64,000 bases of DNA from Mesorhizobium sp. 1M-11 (GCF_001303895.1 NZ_LJSD01000011.1:694409-758408); one strand, 5' to 3'; numbered from the stretch's first letter, positions 33,822 to 43,720 are shown. Made by a program: numbers and translations. Notes: generated by a model not told the origin, from the sequence alone.

Positions 33822-36197
33822 CTACTCGCCGTACGGCACCCAGATGTTTTTCACCTGAACGGCGCGGGAAAGCAGTTCCCTGCCCTCGCCCTGGCGTCCG
33901 TCATACCAGTCACGCTGAACCGTCTCGGTCCAGACCTGCTTGAGGTTGCCAGTCGAGGCCTTTTCGATCTTGGCCGCCGCATCGCGGCCACCGAAATACC
34001 AGATGCCGTCGACTTCCTCGTGCTTGGCCAATTCGAGCGCCAGCGCGTCACGATCGCCGGTGACGATGTTGACGACGCCGTCCGGTACATCGGACGTCTC
34101 CAGCACCTGGTAGAAATCGGTGGCGGCAAGCGCCTGTCGCGATGATGGCAGAACGACAACCCGGTTGCCCATGGCGATCGCCGGCGCAAAGGTCGAGACG
34201 AAACCGAGCAGGCCATGGTCTTCCGGGCACGCGATGCCCAGGACACCGACCGGCTCGTTCATGGCGAGCGCCACGCCGCGCAGCGGCGGCTTATGTACCG
34301 CGCCTTCGAATTTGTCGGCCCAGGCGCCGTAGGAGAACAGCCGCGACACGGAAGCGGCAACCTCTTTGGCCGCATCCTGCTTGCGCTTGCCGGTCATTGC
34401 GGCAAGGCGGTCGGCGAACTCGCCCGAGCGCGCGTCGAGATTTTCGGCGATGTAATAGAGGATCTGTGCGCGGCTGTGCTCGGCGGTCGTCGCCCAGCCG
34501 GTCGCCTTGCGCGCGGCCTCCACGGCGTTGCGGATATCCTTGCGATTGCCGTCGCCGACCTCGCCGACCAGGGCACCGGAAGGCGAGACGATCGGGCGCG
34601 AATAACCACCATCCGGCCTGGCCTGCTTGCCGCCGACATAGAGTTTGGCGGTGCGGTCGATGAAGCCGGTGGATACCACATCGCCATTGGGCTCGATGGC
34701 CGGCGTAGCGGCAATCGGCTTGGCCTTGGCCAGCCATTTCGGCTTGCAATAGGCGGCCAGGCCTTCGCGACCGCCCTCGCGGCCATAGCCGGATTCCTTG
34801 TAACCGCCGAAGCCGACGCCGGCGTCGAACATGTTGGTGCCGTTGACCCAGACGACGCCGCATTTCAGCTTGGGCGCAATGTCCAGCGCCAGCGACAGCG
34901 TCTCCGACCAGACCGAGGCGGCCAGGCCATATTCGGTGTTGTTGGCGAGTTCGACCGCTTCAGCCGGGGTGCGGAAGGTGGTGGCGACAAGCACCGGCCC
35001 GAAGATCTCGACGCGCGAAACGGTGGCGGCCGGGTGCACGCCGATAAGCAGCGTCGGTGGGTAGAAACACCCCTTTGTCGGCACGCCTGATTTGGGCTGA
35101 TGCAGAACGGCACCTTCCTTGACGCCGACATCGACCAGCTCGCGGATGCGCGCCAACTGCACCGGGTGCACGATGGCACCGATGTCGATTGCCTTGTCGA
35201 GCGGGTCGCCAACACGCAGCGTCTCCATGCGCGCAACCAGCTTCGCGATGAAACGCTCCTGCACGCTCTCCTGCACCAGCAGGCGCGAACCGGCGCAGCA
35301 GACCTGGCCCTGGTTGAACCAGATGGCGTCGACAACGCCTTCGACCGCAGCGTCGAGGTCAGCATCGTCGAAGACGATAAACGGCGACTTGCCGCCGAGC
35401 TCCAGGGTCAGGCTCTTGCCCGAACCGGCAGTCGCCTCGCGGATGCGGCGCCCGACCTCGGTCGAACCGGTGAAGGCGATCTTGGCGATGCCCAGATGAT
35501 TGACGATGGCCTCGCCGGTCGCACCGTCGCCGGTGATGATGTTCACCACGCCTTCCGGCAGGCCGGCCTTCTGGCAGATTTCGGCGAACAGAAGCGCAGT
35601 GAGCGATGTGTATTCGGCCGGCTTCAGCACCACCGTGTTTCCGAGCGCGATCGCCGGCGCGATCTTCCAGGCCAGCATCAAAAGCGGGAAATTCCAGGGA
35701 ATGATCTGGCCGCAGACGCCGAGGGGTTCCCTGTCGGCCAGTTCGCCATCCATCAGTTGGGCCCAGCCGGCATGATGATAAAAATGGCGGGCGACCAGCG
35801 GAATGTCGATGTCGCGGGTTTCGCGGATCGGCTTGCCGTTGTCGAGCGTCTCCACCACCGCGAACAGGCGGCTGTGGCGCTGGATCAGCCGGGCGATCGC
35901 ATAGAGGTAACGGGCCCGGACATGGCCGGGAAGTGCAGCCCAGCCGGGCTGCGACTTGGCAGCGGCCTTGACCGCGGCATCGACGTCCGCGGCATTCGCC
36001 TGCGCCAGCCTGGTCAGGACCTCGCCGTTCGACGGCGACATGGTCTCGAAGCTTTCGCCCGACTTGGCCTTTTTCCAGGCGCCGCCGATGAACAGCCTGG
36101 TTTCGCCGCCAAGCCCCTTGATCCAGGCGCGGGCTTCCTTGTCGCTCTCGGGCGCCGGGCCGTATTCCATCGTGTCCAGGATTTCTGCGATCGACAT
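33822..36197 (-). CDS. Aldehyde dehydrogenase with extra truncated ALDH domain
   Basis: A 791-residue protein. Residues about 30-485 form a complete ALDH: PWNFP (167-171), FTGSTEVG, general base Glu266 in LELGGKSP, nucleophile Cys300 in NQGQVCCAG and EIFGPV. Residues about 500-791 repeat the N-terminal cofactor-binding half of an ALDH (YVGGKQARPDGG, VGVLGIACPED, AIAMGNRVVVLPS) but stop before the catalytic Cys and even the ELGGK block. ATG 36197 follows GGGGGTCTCC; the in-frame extension upstream lies over deoC. It lies 11 bases after deoC in one operon, so acetaldehyde from deoxyribose breakdown is the likely substrate. Confidence 0.88.
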   Translation of the reverse strand: MSIAEILDTMEYGPAPESDKEARAWIKGLGGETRLFIGGAWKKAKSGESFETMSPSNGEVLTRLAQANAADVDAAVKAAAKSQPGWAALPGHVRARYLYAIARLIQRHSRLFAVVETLDNGKPIRETRDIDIPLVARHFYHHAGWAQLMDGELADREPLGVCGQIIPWNFPLLMLAWKIAPAIALGNTVVLKPAEYTSLTALLFAEICQKAGLPEGVVNIITGDGATGEAIVNHLGIAKIAFTGSTEVGRRIREATAGSGKSLTLELGGKSPFIVFDDADLDAAVEGVVDAIWFNQGQVCCAGSRLLVQESVQERFIAKLVARMETLRVGDPLDKAIDIGAIVHPVQLARIRELVDVGVKEGAVLHQPKSGVPTKGCFYPPTLLIGVHPAATVSRVEIFGPVLVATTFRTPAEAVELANNTEYGLAASVWSETLSLALDIAPKLKCGVVWVNGTNMFDAGVGFGGYKESGYGREGGREGLAAYCKPKWLAKAKPIAATPAIEPNGDVVSTGFIDRTAKLYVGGKQARPDGGYSRPIVSPSGALVGEVGDGNRKDIRNAVEAARKATGWATTAEHSRAQILYYIAENLDARSGEFADRLAAMTGKRKQDAAKEVAASVSRLFSYGAWADKFEGAVHKPPLRGVALAMNEPVGVLGIACPEDHGLLGFVSTFAPAIAMGNRVVVLPSSRQALAATDFYQVLETSDVPDGVVNIVTGDRDALALELAKHEEVDGIWYFGGRDAAAKIEKASTGNLKQVWTETVQRDWYDGRQGEGRELLSRAVQVKNIWVPYGE

Positions 36198-36208
36198 GGA
36201 GACCCCCG

Positions 36209-37222
36209 TTACGCAATCGCGTGGTGGCTGAAGGCCGCGTAACGACCGGTGACATAATGTTCGAGCTGGCGCTCGATGTCGGCGAGCAAGGACGACGCGC
36301 CGAAACGGAACAAATTGGGCTGCAGCCAGTCGTTGCCGAGCTCTTCCTTCATCAGCGCCAGATAGGCCATCGCGTCCTTGGCGGTGGAGATGCCGCCGGC
36401 CGGCTTGTAGCCGACGACATGGCCGGTCATCTCGCGATAGTCGCGGATGGCGCGGATCATCACCAGCGTGACCGGCAGCGTGGCGTTGATCGCCTCCTTG
36501 CCGGTCGAGGTCTTGATGAAATCGGAACCGGCCATCATCGACACCCAGGAGGCACGGGCGACATTGCGCAAGGTCTGCAGGTCGCCGGTGGCCAGGATCG
36601 TCTTCATATGCGCTGGCCCGCAGGCCTCCTTGCAAGCCCTCACCTCATCGTAGAGGGCCTGCCAGTTGCCGGTCAGCACATGTTCGCGGGTGATGACGAT
36701 GTCGATCTCCTCGGCGCCGTCGGCGACGGAAGCTTCGATTTCCTTCAGCCGTGTATCGAGCGGCGAAAGGCCTGCAGGGAAACCGGTGGAGACGGCGGCG
36801 ACGGGAATTCCCGAGCCCTGAAGCGCATCGACTGCCGTGGCGACGAAACGGTGATAAACACAGATTGCGCCGGTGGTGATGGTGCGGTCGCCGAGGCCGA
36901 GCGCTTCCTGCAGATCAGTGCGCAGCGGCTGGCGCGCCTTGGCGCAGAGCCGGCGCACGCGGCCGGCGGTGTCGTCGCCGTTCAGCGTGGTGAGGTCGAT
37001 GCACTGAAGCGCACGCACCAGCCAGGCAGCCTGCCATTCCTTCTTCACTGTGCGGCGGCCGCCGAGTGACGACGTGCGGCGTTCGGCTGCGCTCAGGTTG
37101 ACGCGGACAGCCTCGATCGGGTCCAGTGAAAACGGGATCGGCGGGTTGTATGGGTGCGGCTGGTTGGCGAAGGCGGCAGCGCCGGCGGCCTGGCCACCCC
37201 TGTGTTTGTCGACGACATTCAT
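36209..37222 (-). CDS. deoC: Deoxyribose-phosphate aldolase
   Basis: A 337-residue class I aldolase splitting 2-deoxyribose 5-phosphate to glyceraldehyde 3-phosphate and acetaldehyde. The Schiff-base Lys is in GSDFIKTSTGKE (typical KTSTG), and GYKPAGGIST holds the second Lys. It has about 60 extra N-terminal residues relative to the short E. coli enzyme, as in the longer eukaryote-like branch. ATG 37222 follows GGGAGG at good spacing. First gene of a deoC-ALDH pair. Confidence 0.92.
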   Translation of the reverse strand: MNVVDKHRGGQAAGAAAFANQPHPYNPPIPFSLDPIEAVRVNLSAAERRTSSLGGRRTVKKEWQAAWLVRALQCIDLTTLNGDDTAGRVRRLCAKARQPLRTDLQEALGLGDRTITTGAICVYHRFVATAVDALQGSGIPVAAVSTGFPAGLSPLDTRLKEIEASVADGAEEIDIVITREHVLTGNWQALYDEVRACKEACGPAHMKTILATGDLQTLRNVARASWVSMMAGSDFIKTSTGKEAINATLPVTLVMIRAIRDYREMTGHVVGYKPAGGISTAKDAMAYLALMKEELGNDWLQPNLFRFGASSLLADIERQLEHYVTGRYAAFSHHAIA

Positions 37223-37381
37223 CTCACACCTCCCATACGCCCGGACGGTGACAGCAAGAGGACGACCGCGCCGAAACGTCCATATTGCGCGAATCGTGAG
37301 GCCCGCCAAGGCTCAATCAGCCAAGGCGGGCTCACGACAGGTCAGAGTTGAATGGAAGCGGGAGACTGCCGAGGTGCGGCG

Positions 37382-38482
37382 TTAGCCTTGCTTGCGCTCC
37401 GGAAACAAGGCAGCCAGTCCATCGCGGGAAGCGTTGGCGACACCACGTTCCGTAATCAGGCCGGTGACGAGACGCGCCGGCGTCACATCGAAGGCCGGAT
37501 TGCCGGCTGGCGACGCCTCAGGCGATACCCGCACGCGGGCGATCTCGCCGCTTTCGGTCTTGCCCTGGACATAGGAGACCTCTTCGCCGGAGCGCTCTTC
37601 GATCGGGATTTCGGCCAGCCCATCGGAAACGGTCCAGTCGATGGTCGGCGACGGCAAGGCGACATAGAAGGGAATGTCGTTGTCCTTCGCGGCGAGCGCC
37701 TTCAGGTAGGTGCCGATCTTGTTACAGACATCCCCATTGGCGGTGGTGCGGTCGGTGCCGACGATGACCATGTCGACATCGCCATGCTGCATCAAATGAC
37801 CGCCGGCATTGTCGACGATCAAGGTATGCGGCACGCCATGTCCGGCCATCTCCCAGGCGGTGAGCTGGGCACCCTGGTTGCGCGGGCGTGTCTCATCGAC
37901 ATAGACGTGAACCGGAATACCTGCCTCGACCGCCAGATAGATCGGGGCAGTGGCGGTGCCGTAGTCGACCGTCGCCAGCCAGCCGGCGTTGCAATGGGTG
38001 AGGATGTTGACGCGCTCGCCCGGCTTCTTCCTGGCGGCGATCTCCTTGATGATGGCGAGGCCGTTGCCGCCGATCGAGCGGTTGAGTTCGACATCCTCGT
38101 CGGCGATTTCGGCGGCGCGCTTGTAGGCGGCTGCGACGCGCTCGGAAACCGGCAGCGGCTTCAGGAGCTTGCGCATCTCGTCGAGTGCCCAGCGCAGGTT
38201 GATCGCTGTCGGGCGCGTCTCGTGGAGCTGTTCCCAGGCGGCATCGAGGGCAGCATCCGATGCGTCGGCCAACATCTGGATCGCCATGCCGTAGGCTGCG
38301 GTGACGCCGATCAGCGGCGCACCACGCACCCACATGTCACGGATGGCGACAGCTACATCCTCCACCGTCGACAGTGTGACGACACGGAATTCGTGCGGCA
38401 GCCAACGCTGGTCGATGATGTCGACGGAACGGCCGTCCTCGTTCAGCCAGATGGTGCGAAAATGCTTGCCGCCGACGTTCAC
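37382..38482 (-). CDS. mtnA: S-methyl-5-thioribose-1-phosphate isomerase
   Basis: A 366-residue MtnA of the eIF2B-like family, isomerising methylthioribose 1-phosphate (or 5-deoxyribose 1-phosphate) to the ribulose form. Catalytic residues are visible as Cys in [12 protein letters not shown] and Asp in [33 protein letters not shown] is the N-terminal signature. Its start overlaps the mtnK stop by four bases (ATGA). No mtnB, C, D or dioxygenase is in the window, so the methionine-salvage branch may not be the route used. Confidence 0.93.
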   Translation of the reverse strand: MNVGGKHFRTIWLNEDGRSVDIIDQRWLPHEFRVVTLSTVEDVAVAIRDMWVRGAPLIGVTAAYGMAIQMLADASDAALDAAWEQLHETRPTAINLRWALDEMRKLLKPLPVSERVAAAYKRAAEIADEDVELNRSIGGNGLAIIKEIAARKKPGERVNILTHCNAGWLATVDYGTATAPIYLAVEAGIPVHVYVDETRPRNQGAQLTAWEMAGHGVPHTLIVDNAGGHLMQHGDVDMVIVGTDRTTANGDVCNKIGTYLKALAAKDNDIPFYVALPSPTIDWTVSDGLAEIPIEERSGEEVSYVQGKTESGEIARVRVSPEASPAGNPAFDVTPARLVTGLITERGVANASRDGLAALFPERKQG

Positions 38483-39750
38483 GCGTATGCTCCTTTTTCG
38501 ATCAGCGCGGCGAACGCGTTGACCTCTTCAATGCTGTGGATGGCGCGGCGGTTGACCGCGACATGGCGGCCGAAACGCAGCGCCTTGGCCTCGCAGACGG
38601 CGCGCCTGGCTTCGTCCTCGATGGTCTCGAAATCGGCATTGTGAGCGAGACCGAGGATGCGGCGGTGGCATTCGACGCCCGCGAATCCCAAGAGATCCTG
38701 CCAGATGTCGTTCAGAATGCGGTCAAGCGCCTGCTCGGCGCCGAGCGGATCGCCGCGGTCCTCGAACAGGCTGCGGGCATAGAGCATGCCAGTGCGCTCG
38801 CTGCGCCAAAGGCGCGAGAACTCGGTGCGGAAGACAGCCCAGATCGAGGTGACGGTCTCAAGGAGATAGGCGCGCATGCTTTCGCGCGAGCCGTTCTGCT
38901 CGTGCCCGCTTTGCGAGAAGTAAGACATCCAGAAATTGGCCAGCAGCATGCCGACGTCGAACGCCATCGGCCCATAGAAAGCGAATTCGGGATCGATGAC
39001 CCTTGTGTCCGTCTCCGTCACCATGACGGAGCCGGTGTGGAGATCGCCATGCAGCAGCGTTTCGGCGTTTGCCGCGAACAGATGCTTCAGGCGCTGCGCT
39101 TCCACCTTGAGGTCGCGGTCGGCACGCAGTTCGGCAACAAGCGGGTCGAGCGCCGGCGTGTAGTGATTCAGCTTCGCTTCGAAATAAGGATCGGTGAAAA
39201 CCAGGTTCTCGGTGATGTCGCACAGTTCGACATTGTCGGCGAAGAGGGCGAGGTCAGCCTTGCGATCGCGCGCCGCCATATGCAGGTCCGAACCGCGGAA
39301 CAGCGTGCGCGCCACGAACAGGCCAAGGTCCACGCCGATGCGCGGTAGTTCACGGCCCGCGATCAGTTCCTTGCGAAGGATGATATGCGGCGTCAGATAT
39401 TCCATGACGATCAGCGCCTGCGCTTCGTCGAAATACAGCACTGCCGGCACCGTGCCCTCGCCTGCGCGGGCTTCCTGCCTGATCAGCGCATGATATTCGA
39501 AGAAAGAGCGCTTCAGTGGCAGCGGCCAGCTTTCGCCCACCAACCGGACATAGGGCAACGCCTGCTTGACGACAACCGAGCCCGCCGGGCCTTCAACGAT
39601 AAACACGAGATTCAAATTGCCGTCGCCGACCTCGCGTACATGCCAGGCTGAGACATCGTCACCGAGATGATCGGTCAATGCCGCCAAAGCGCCAAGCCGC
39701 GCGGGCAAAGTTTGAACCGTCAGCGCCTCGAATGAAGCATTTCTTGCCAT
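38479..39750 (-). CDS. mtnK: S-methyl-5-thioribose kinase
   Basis: A 423-residue kinase of the aminoglycoside phosphotransferase fold. Motifs: [11 protein letters not shown] near 43-53, [10 protein letters not shown] (ATP-binding Lys), catalytic [11 protein letters not shown] and Mg-binding [15 protein letters not shown]. It phosphorylates methylthioribose at C1; related enzymes accept 5-deoxyribose. First gene of mtnKA, divergent from the ABC importer genes with a large palindrome between, suggesting joint control. Confidence 0.93.
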   Translation of the reverse strand: MARNASFEALTVQTLPARLGALAALTDHLGDDVSAWHVREVGDGNLNLVFIVEGPAGSVVVKQALPYVRLVGESWPLPLKRSFFEYHALIRQEARAGEGTVPAVLYFDEAQALIVMEYLTPHIILRKELIAGRELPRIGVDLGLFVARTLFRGSDLHMAARDRKADLALFADNVELCDITENLVFTDPYFEAKLNHYTPALDPLVAELRADRDLKVEAQRLKHLFAANAETLLHGDLHTGSVMVTETDTRVIDPEFAFYGPMAFDVGMLLANFWMSYFSQSGHEQNGSRESMRAYLLETVTSIWAVFRTEFSRLWRSERTGMLYARSLFEDRGDPLGAEQALDRILNDIWQDLLGFAGVECHRRILGLAHNADFETIEDEARRAVCEAKALRFGRHVAVNRRAIHSIEEVNAFAALIEKGAYA

Positions 39751-39810
39751 GTCGGCCTCCCGATCCGCGTCCCCGTTTCTGTTAGCGAACGGTCATGACA
39801 GGTAAAAGGC

Positions 39811-39865
39811 TAGGAACCATTCTGTCATTTGTCAATCGTGTTGACAAATGACGAGATTGTTCCTA
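39811..39865. promoter_or_regulatory. 55-bp palindrome between mtnK and the ABC importer
   Basis: GTCATTTGTCAA (39824-39835) and TTGACAAATGAC (39841-39852) are perfect 12-base arms around TCGTG. Outer arms TAGGAAC (39811-39817) and GTTCCTA (39859-39865) are also perfect. TTGACA could be a -35 box. The size and symmetry suggest an operator for an oligomeric regulator, most likely the SorC-type protein encoded at 45938-46942. Confidence 0.7.
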
Positions 39866-39888
39866 GCGTCGGGGCCAAGGAGGAGAAA

Positions 39889-41400
39889 ATGGCCGCAGAA
39901 GCCGTGTTCCGCATCGCGGATCTGAAGAAGTCCTTCGGCTCGATCCAAGTTCTTGGCGGCGTCAGCCTCGACCTGCATCCAGGCGAGGTGACCGTGCTGA
40001 TGGGCGCCAATGGAGCGGGCAAGTCGACGCTGGTGAAGGTCATCAGTGGCGTCCATTCGCGTGATGGCGGCGCCATGACCTTGGGCGCCGCCGACTTCGC
40101 ACCGAAAACCCCGGCGGAGGCCATTCGCGCCGGCGTCGTCACCGTGCATCAGAATATCAATGACGGCGTTGTCGCCGCTCTCGACGTCGGCACCAATCTC
40201 ACACTCGACCGATTGAGCGGCAAAGGCCAGCCTGTCTTCCTCAACCCGCGCCGCATAAAGCGAGAGGCGCGTGCCGTTGCCGAACGCATGGGGCTCGACA
40301 TCGACCTTGCCGCTTCGATCGGGGATCTCACGCTGGCCGACCGCCAGATGGTGGCGATCGCACGCGCCATGGCACATGAGCCGAAGGTGCTGATCCTCGA
40401 CGAGCCGACCTCCTCGCTCTCCAGCGCCGAGGCCAACAGGCTGTTTGCGCTCGTCGACCGGCTGAAGTCGCACGGCGTCGCCATCCTCTACATCTCGCAC
40501 CGCATGTCGGACATCCGCCGCCTGGCAGACCGCATCGTCTCGCTGCGCGACGGCCAGATCGTCGGCACGTTCGATAAGAAGCCGCTCGATTATGAAGGCG
40601 CGGTCAATGCCATGCTGGGCCGCAAGGTTCACCAGAGCGCCTTCGACGCCAGACCGGGCGGCAACACGATCTTCACTGCCGACAATCTGGTGATCGCCGA
40701 CGGCGCCAAGCCGATCTCCCTGTCCCTGGGTGACGGCGAGATCGTCGCGATCACCGGCCTGGTCGGCGTCGGCAAGACGGCGCTCGCCGAAACACTCTTC
40801 GGAATGCGTCAACCGCTCGGCGGTTCGATGACCCTGAACGGGTGCAGCTATAGCCCCCGGACACCGGCCGAAGCGATCGGCGCCGGCGCCTTCCTTGTTG
40901 CCAAGGATCGCAGCGAAAGCGGCATCGTCGGCGCCTTCAACATCTACGAGAACATGAGCCTGCCTTTCCTGAAGCGGATCTCGGCCTTCGGCGTGCTGCG
41001 TCGCCGCGCCGAACGCGCGATTGCCCGTCGTCAGATTGGCGAACTGGGCATCGTCTGCCGATCCGAGAAGGACGAGATGTCGACGCTGTCGGGCGGCAAC
41101 CAGCAAAAGGTGATGGTGGCACGCTGGATGGCGCAGCCATCCTCGCTGTTCATGCTGGACGAGCCATTCCAGGGCGTGGACATCGCCGCGCGGCGCGACA
41201 TCGCCGCCAAGCTCAGGGCAAATGCCGCCGGGCGCGCGACGCTGATTTTCGTCACCGAGATCGACGAGGCCGTTGAGACCGCCGATCGTATCCTGGTCAT
41301 GTCCGAGCATACGATCGTCGGTGAGCACAGGAACGAGCGCATCGACATGGACCGCCTGCTGGCGGAAGTCGCCGGCCAGACGGCGCGGGGCGCGGCCTGA
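39889..41400 (+). CDS. Ribose-type sugar ABC transporter ATPase (two domains)
   Basis: A 503-residue RbsA/MglA-like protein with two ATPase halves. First: Walker A GANGAGKST, Walker B VLILDEPTSSL, His switch YISHRMSD. Second: degenerate Walker A GLVGVGKTA, signature LSGGNQQKVMVARWM, and Walker B LFMLDEPFQGVD. ATG 39889 is right after AAGGAGGAGAAA; the earlier ATG at 39829 lies inside the palindrome. It energises import of a pentose-like sugar; mtnK, mtnA and the aldolase nearby point to 5-deoxyribose or methylthioribose. Confidence 0.9.
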   Translation: MAAEAVFRIADLKKSFGSIQVLGGVSLDLHPGEVTVLMGANGAGKSTLVKVISGVHSRDGGAMTLGAADFAPKTPAEAIRAGVVTVHQNINDGVVAALDVGTNLTLDRLSGKGQPVFLNPRRIKREARAVAERMGLDIDLAASIGDLTLADRQMVAIARAMAHEPKVLILDEPTSSLSSAEANRLFALVDRLKSHGVAILYISHRMSDIRRLADRIVSLRDGQIVGTFDKKPLDYEGAVNAMLGRKVHQSAFDARPGGNTIFTADNLVIADGAKPISLSLGDGEIVAITGLVGVGKTALAETLFGMRQPLGGSMTLNGCSYSPRTPAEAIGAGAFLVAKDRSESGIVGAFNIYENMSLPFLKRISAFGVLRRRAERAIARRQIGELGIVCRSEKDEMSTLSGGNQQKVMVARWMAQPSSLFMLDEPFQGVDIAARRDIAAKLRANAAGRATLIFVTEIDEAVETADRILVMSEHTIVGEHRNERIDMDRLLAEVAGQTARGAA

Positions 41401-41426
41401 AAATGAGAGCGATAAAGGGGGCACGA

Positions 41427-41474
41427 ATGGCGCAGCTATCCGGAGACTTTATGAGCAACGAGGTCTGCGCCTAA
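41427..41474 (+). CDS. Possible 15-residue leader ORF in frame with the permease
   Basis: AAGGGGG precedes ATG 41427, giving MAQLSGDFMSNEVCA and then TAA, immediately followed by the permease ATG (TAAATG), in the same frame. It is either a small coupled leader peptide or the cytosolic N-terminus of the permease cut by a nonsense codon, with restart at 41475. Confidence 0.4.
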   Translation: MAQLSGDFMSNEVCA

Positions 41475-42464
41475 ATGCGTGATATCGCCGTGCGTTACGG
41501 CTTCCTCGTGCTGTTCGCGGCACTGGTTGCCTATTTTGCCTCCACCGCCGACGGCTTCGTGTCGCCGCAGAGTGCGGTGTTCATCTTCCAGTCGGTGGCG
41601 ATCACCGGTATCCTGGCGCTCGGCGTGACGGCGACGCTGGTGGTTGGCGGCTTTGACCTTTCCATCGGCTCGGTCGCGACCAGCGCCATGATGGCCGCGG
41701 CCTATGTCATGGTGGTTCTGGACCAGAATGCGCTGGTTGCGGTTCTCGTCTGCCTGGCCATCGGTGTGCTGATTGGCCTGATCAACGGCTTCCTCATCGT
41801 TTATATGCGCGTGCCGGATCTTTTGGCCACGCTTGGCATGATGTTCCTGCTGCTCGGGCTGCAGCGCATCCCGACCGAAGGCCGCTCGATCGCGGCCGGC
41901 ATGACGATGCCCGACGGCTCGGTCGCGCCAGGCAAATTCAGCAGCGCCTTCCTGGCGCTTGGTCGCCACCGCTTCGATTTCTTTGCGCCGAACCTGGTGC
42001 CGGTTTCCGTGGTGGTGCTGGTTGTGCTGGCGATCGCGATCTGGTTCTTCCTCGAATACACGCGCTTCGGGCGCATGATGTATGCCGTCGGCTCCAACGA
42101 GCGCGCGGCCGAACTCGCCGGCGCGCCTGTCAAGGCATACAAGATCTGGGCCTATGTCATTTCCGGCATATTCGCCTCAATCGGCGGGATTTTGCTTGCC
42201 GCCCGGCTTGGACGCGGCGACATCGCCTCGGGTAATAATCTGCTGCTCGACGCGGTGGCGGCGGCGCTGATCGGTTTCGCCGTGCTGGGCGCCTCAAAGC
42301 CCAATGCCTTCGGTACTGCAGTCGGTGCGCTGTTCGTCGGCGTGCTCCTGCAGGGACTGACCATGATGAACGCACCTTACTACACCCAGGATTTCGTCAA
42401 GGGCGCCGTGCTCGTGGTGGCGCTCGTCTTCACATTTGCCCTGTCGACCAGGGCCAAAAGGTAA
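41475..42464 (+). CDS. Ribose-type sugar ABC transporter permease
   Basis: A 329-residue RbsC-like permease with about nine helices and the motif TLVVGGFDLSIGSVAT, which marks this family. The last part is DAVAAALIGFAVLGASKPNAFGTAVGALFVGVLLQG. ATG 41475 has only a modest ribosome site (GAGG at 41460-41463) and touches the stop of a 15-codon frame, so coupled translation is likely. It lies between the ATPase and the binding protein in one operon. Confidence 0.9.
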   Translation: MRDIAVRYGFLVLFAALVAYFASTADGFVSPQSAVFIFQSVAITGILALGVTATLVVGGFDLSIGSVATSAMMAAAYVMVVLDQNALVAVLVCLAIGVLIGLINGFLIVYMRVPDLLATLGMMFLLLGLQRIPTEGRSIAAGMTMPDGSVAPGKFSSAFLALGRHRFDFFAPNLVPVSVVVLVVLAIAIWFFLEYTRFGRMMYAVGSNERAAELAGAPVKAYKIWAYVISGIFASIGGILLAARLGRGDIASGNNLLLDAVAAALIGFAVLGASKPNAFGTAVGALFVGVLLQGLTMMNAPYYTQDFVKGAVLVVALVFTFALSTRAKR

Positions 42465-42505
42465 TTGCGGCAATCAACGACTAAAAAACCAAGCGGAGGA
42501 CTTAG

Positions 42506-43561
42506 ATGAAATTCGATCGCAGAACATTCGCCAAGCTGGCCGTCGGCCTGCTCGGCGCGACGGCGCTGGGCTTTTCGCCCGCGCTGGCGCAGGACAAGCC
42601 GGCACCGTTCGACAAGCCTGGCCAGGTCAAGATCGCGCTGGTGCGCTATCTTTCCACCGGCGACTTCTTCCAGGCCTATCTGGCCGGCGTGGAATCGCAG
42701 GCCAAGGCGCTCGGCGTTGACCTTCGCGTGCTGGATTCCAAGCAGGATGCAGCCCTGCAGGCCGACATGGTCGACCAGGCGATCGCGCTTGGCGTCAACG
42801 GCATCATCATCCAGCACGGCCTGACGGAATCGATGAAGGACGCCGCCCAGCGCGCTGTGGACGCCGGCATCAAGGTGGTTGCCTTCGACGTCAATGTCGA
42901 GAACCCGAAGATCCCGCAGATCGAGCAGTCGGATCGCGACCTTGCCCGCCTCGCGCTGGAACAGGCGATCAAGGACAATGGCGAAAGCTGGAAATCCGGC
43001 TACGTCTATGTCGCCGGCATCGCGCCGCTCGACCGCCGCAACGAGACCTGGGTGGAATTCAAGAAGAAGTATTCGGGCATCAACGAAGCCGCCCAATTCG
43101 GCACTCTCGACAACCCGATCGCCAACTCGGTCGCCAACCAGGCCCGTTCGGTGCTGTCGGCGAACCCCGACATCAAGGTGATGTTCGCGCCCTATGACGA
43201 ATTCGCCAAGGGTGTGAAGATCGCGGTGGACGAGGCCGGCCTGTCGAAGGACATCAAGATCTATTCGGCCGATATCTCGACCTCCGACATTGCGGCAATG
43301 CGCGAACCTGACAGCGCCTGGGCAGCAACCGCCGCCACCAACCCGGCTGTCGTCGGCCAGGTCTCGGTGCGCGCGCTGGCTCAGCTGCTGGCTGGTGAAG
43401 ACCCAGGCAAGAGCGTGATCGTGCCGCCGACGCTGATCACCCAGAAGGAACTGGTCGAAAAGGACATCAAGAACATGGAAGAATTGTCGGCCAAGCTGCC
43501 GCAGTTCGCTCATGCCGATGTCGCCATGCCGAAGTGGATGCCGAATCCGAACGCCAAATAG
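42506..43561 (+). CDS. Sugar ABC transporter periplasmic binding protein
   Basis: A 351-residue type 1 (RbsB-like) binding protein. The signal (about 1-28) has RRTFAKLAVGLLGATALGF, a twin-arginine-like motif, cleaved after ALA. The mature protein shows the two-lobe pattern: VKIALVRYLSTGDFFQAYLAG, GVNGIIIQHGL and DPGKSVIVPPTLI. AGCGGAGGAC precedes ATG 42506. It ends the importer operon with a strong terminator. The ligand is not readable but context suggests a methyl- or deoxy-pentose. Confidence 0.9.
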   Translation: MKFDRRTFAKLAVGLLGATALGFSPALAQDKPAPFDKPGQVKIALVRYLSTGDFFQAYLAGVESQAKALGVDLRVLDSKQDAALQADMVDQAIALGVNGIIIQHGLTESMKDAAQRAVDAGIKVVAFDVNVENPKIPQIEQSDRDLARLALEQAIKDNGESWKSGYVYVAGIAPLDRRNETWVEFKKKYSGINEAAQFGTLDNPIANSVANQARSVLSANPDIKVMFAPYDEFAKGVKIAVDEAGLSKDIKIYSADISTSDIAAMREPDSAWAATAATNPAVVGQVSVRALAQLLAGEDPGKSVIVPPTLITQKELVEKDIKNMEELSAKLPQFAHADVAMPKWMPNPNAK

Positions 43562-43587
43562 GCGTCAACGACAAACGACAGCATGGG

Positions 43588-43616
43588 AGCAGCCCGCTTC
43601 GGCGGGCTGCTTTTTT
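43588..43616 (+). terminator. Strong terminator of the sugar importer operon
   Basis: AGCAGCCCGC (43588-43597), loop TTCG, GCGGGCTGCT (43602-43611) then T to 43616. This is a perfect 10-bp stem with a stable UUCG tetraloop. Confidence 0.95.
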
Positions 43617-43697
43617 ATTGCGCGACGGCATGCCTGCGTTGTCAGTCGTATCTTTTCGAAACATGCTCCGGCGGAATGAGACAGCTGTCGGCATTCA

Positions 43698-43720
43698 ATG
43701 GGCGCCCACAGGGCGCCCAT
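43698..43720. terminator. Hairpin before the aldolase/SDR gene end
   Basis: ATGGGCGCCC (43698-43707), loop ACA, GGGCGCCCAT (43711-43720), 64 bases beyond the aldolase stop on the minus strand. No T-run, so terminator function is tentative. Confidence 0.45.

Noticed and set aside
35100..36242. Open frame of 380 codons on the plus strand
   Set aside because: Antisense to the ALDH fusion gene; composition is that of a shadow frame.
36198..36635. N-terminal extension of the ALDH fusion to 36635
   Set aside because: It translates the wrong frame of deoC and has no aldehyde dehydrogenase similarity; the real start is ATG 36197.
39832..41424. Open frame of 530 codons on the minus strand
   Set aside because: It is exactly antisense to the sugar ABC ATPase, whose Walker motifs and ribosome site are unambiguous.
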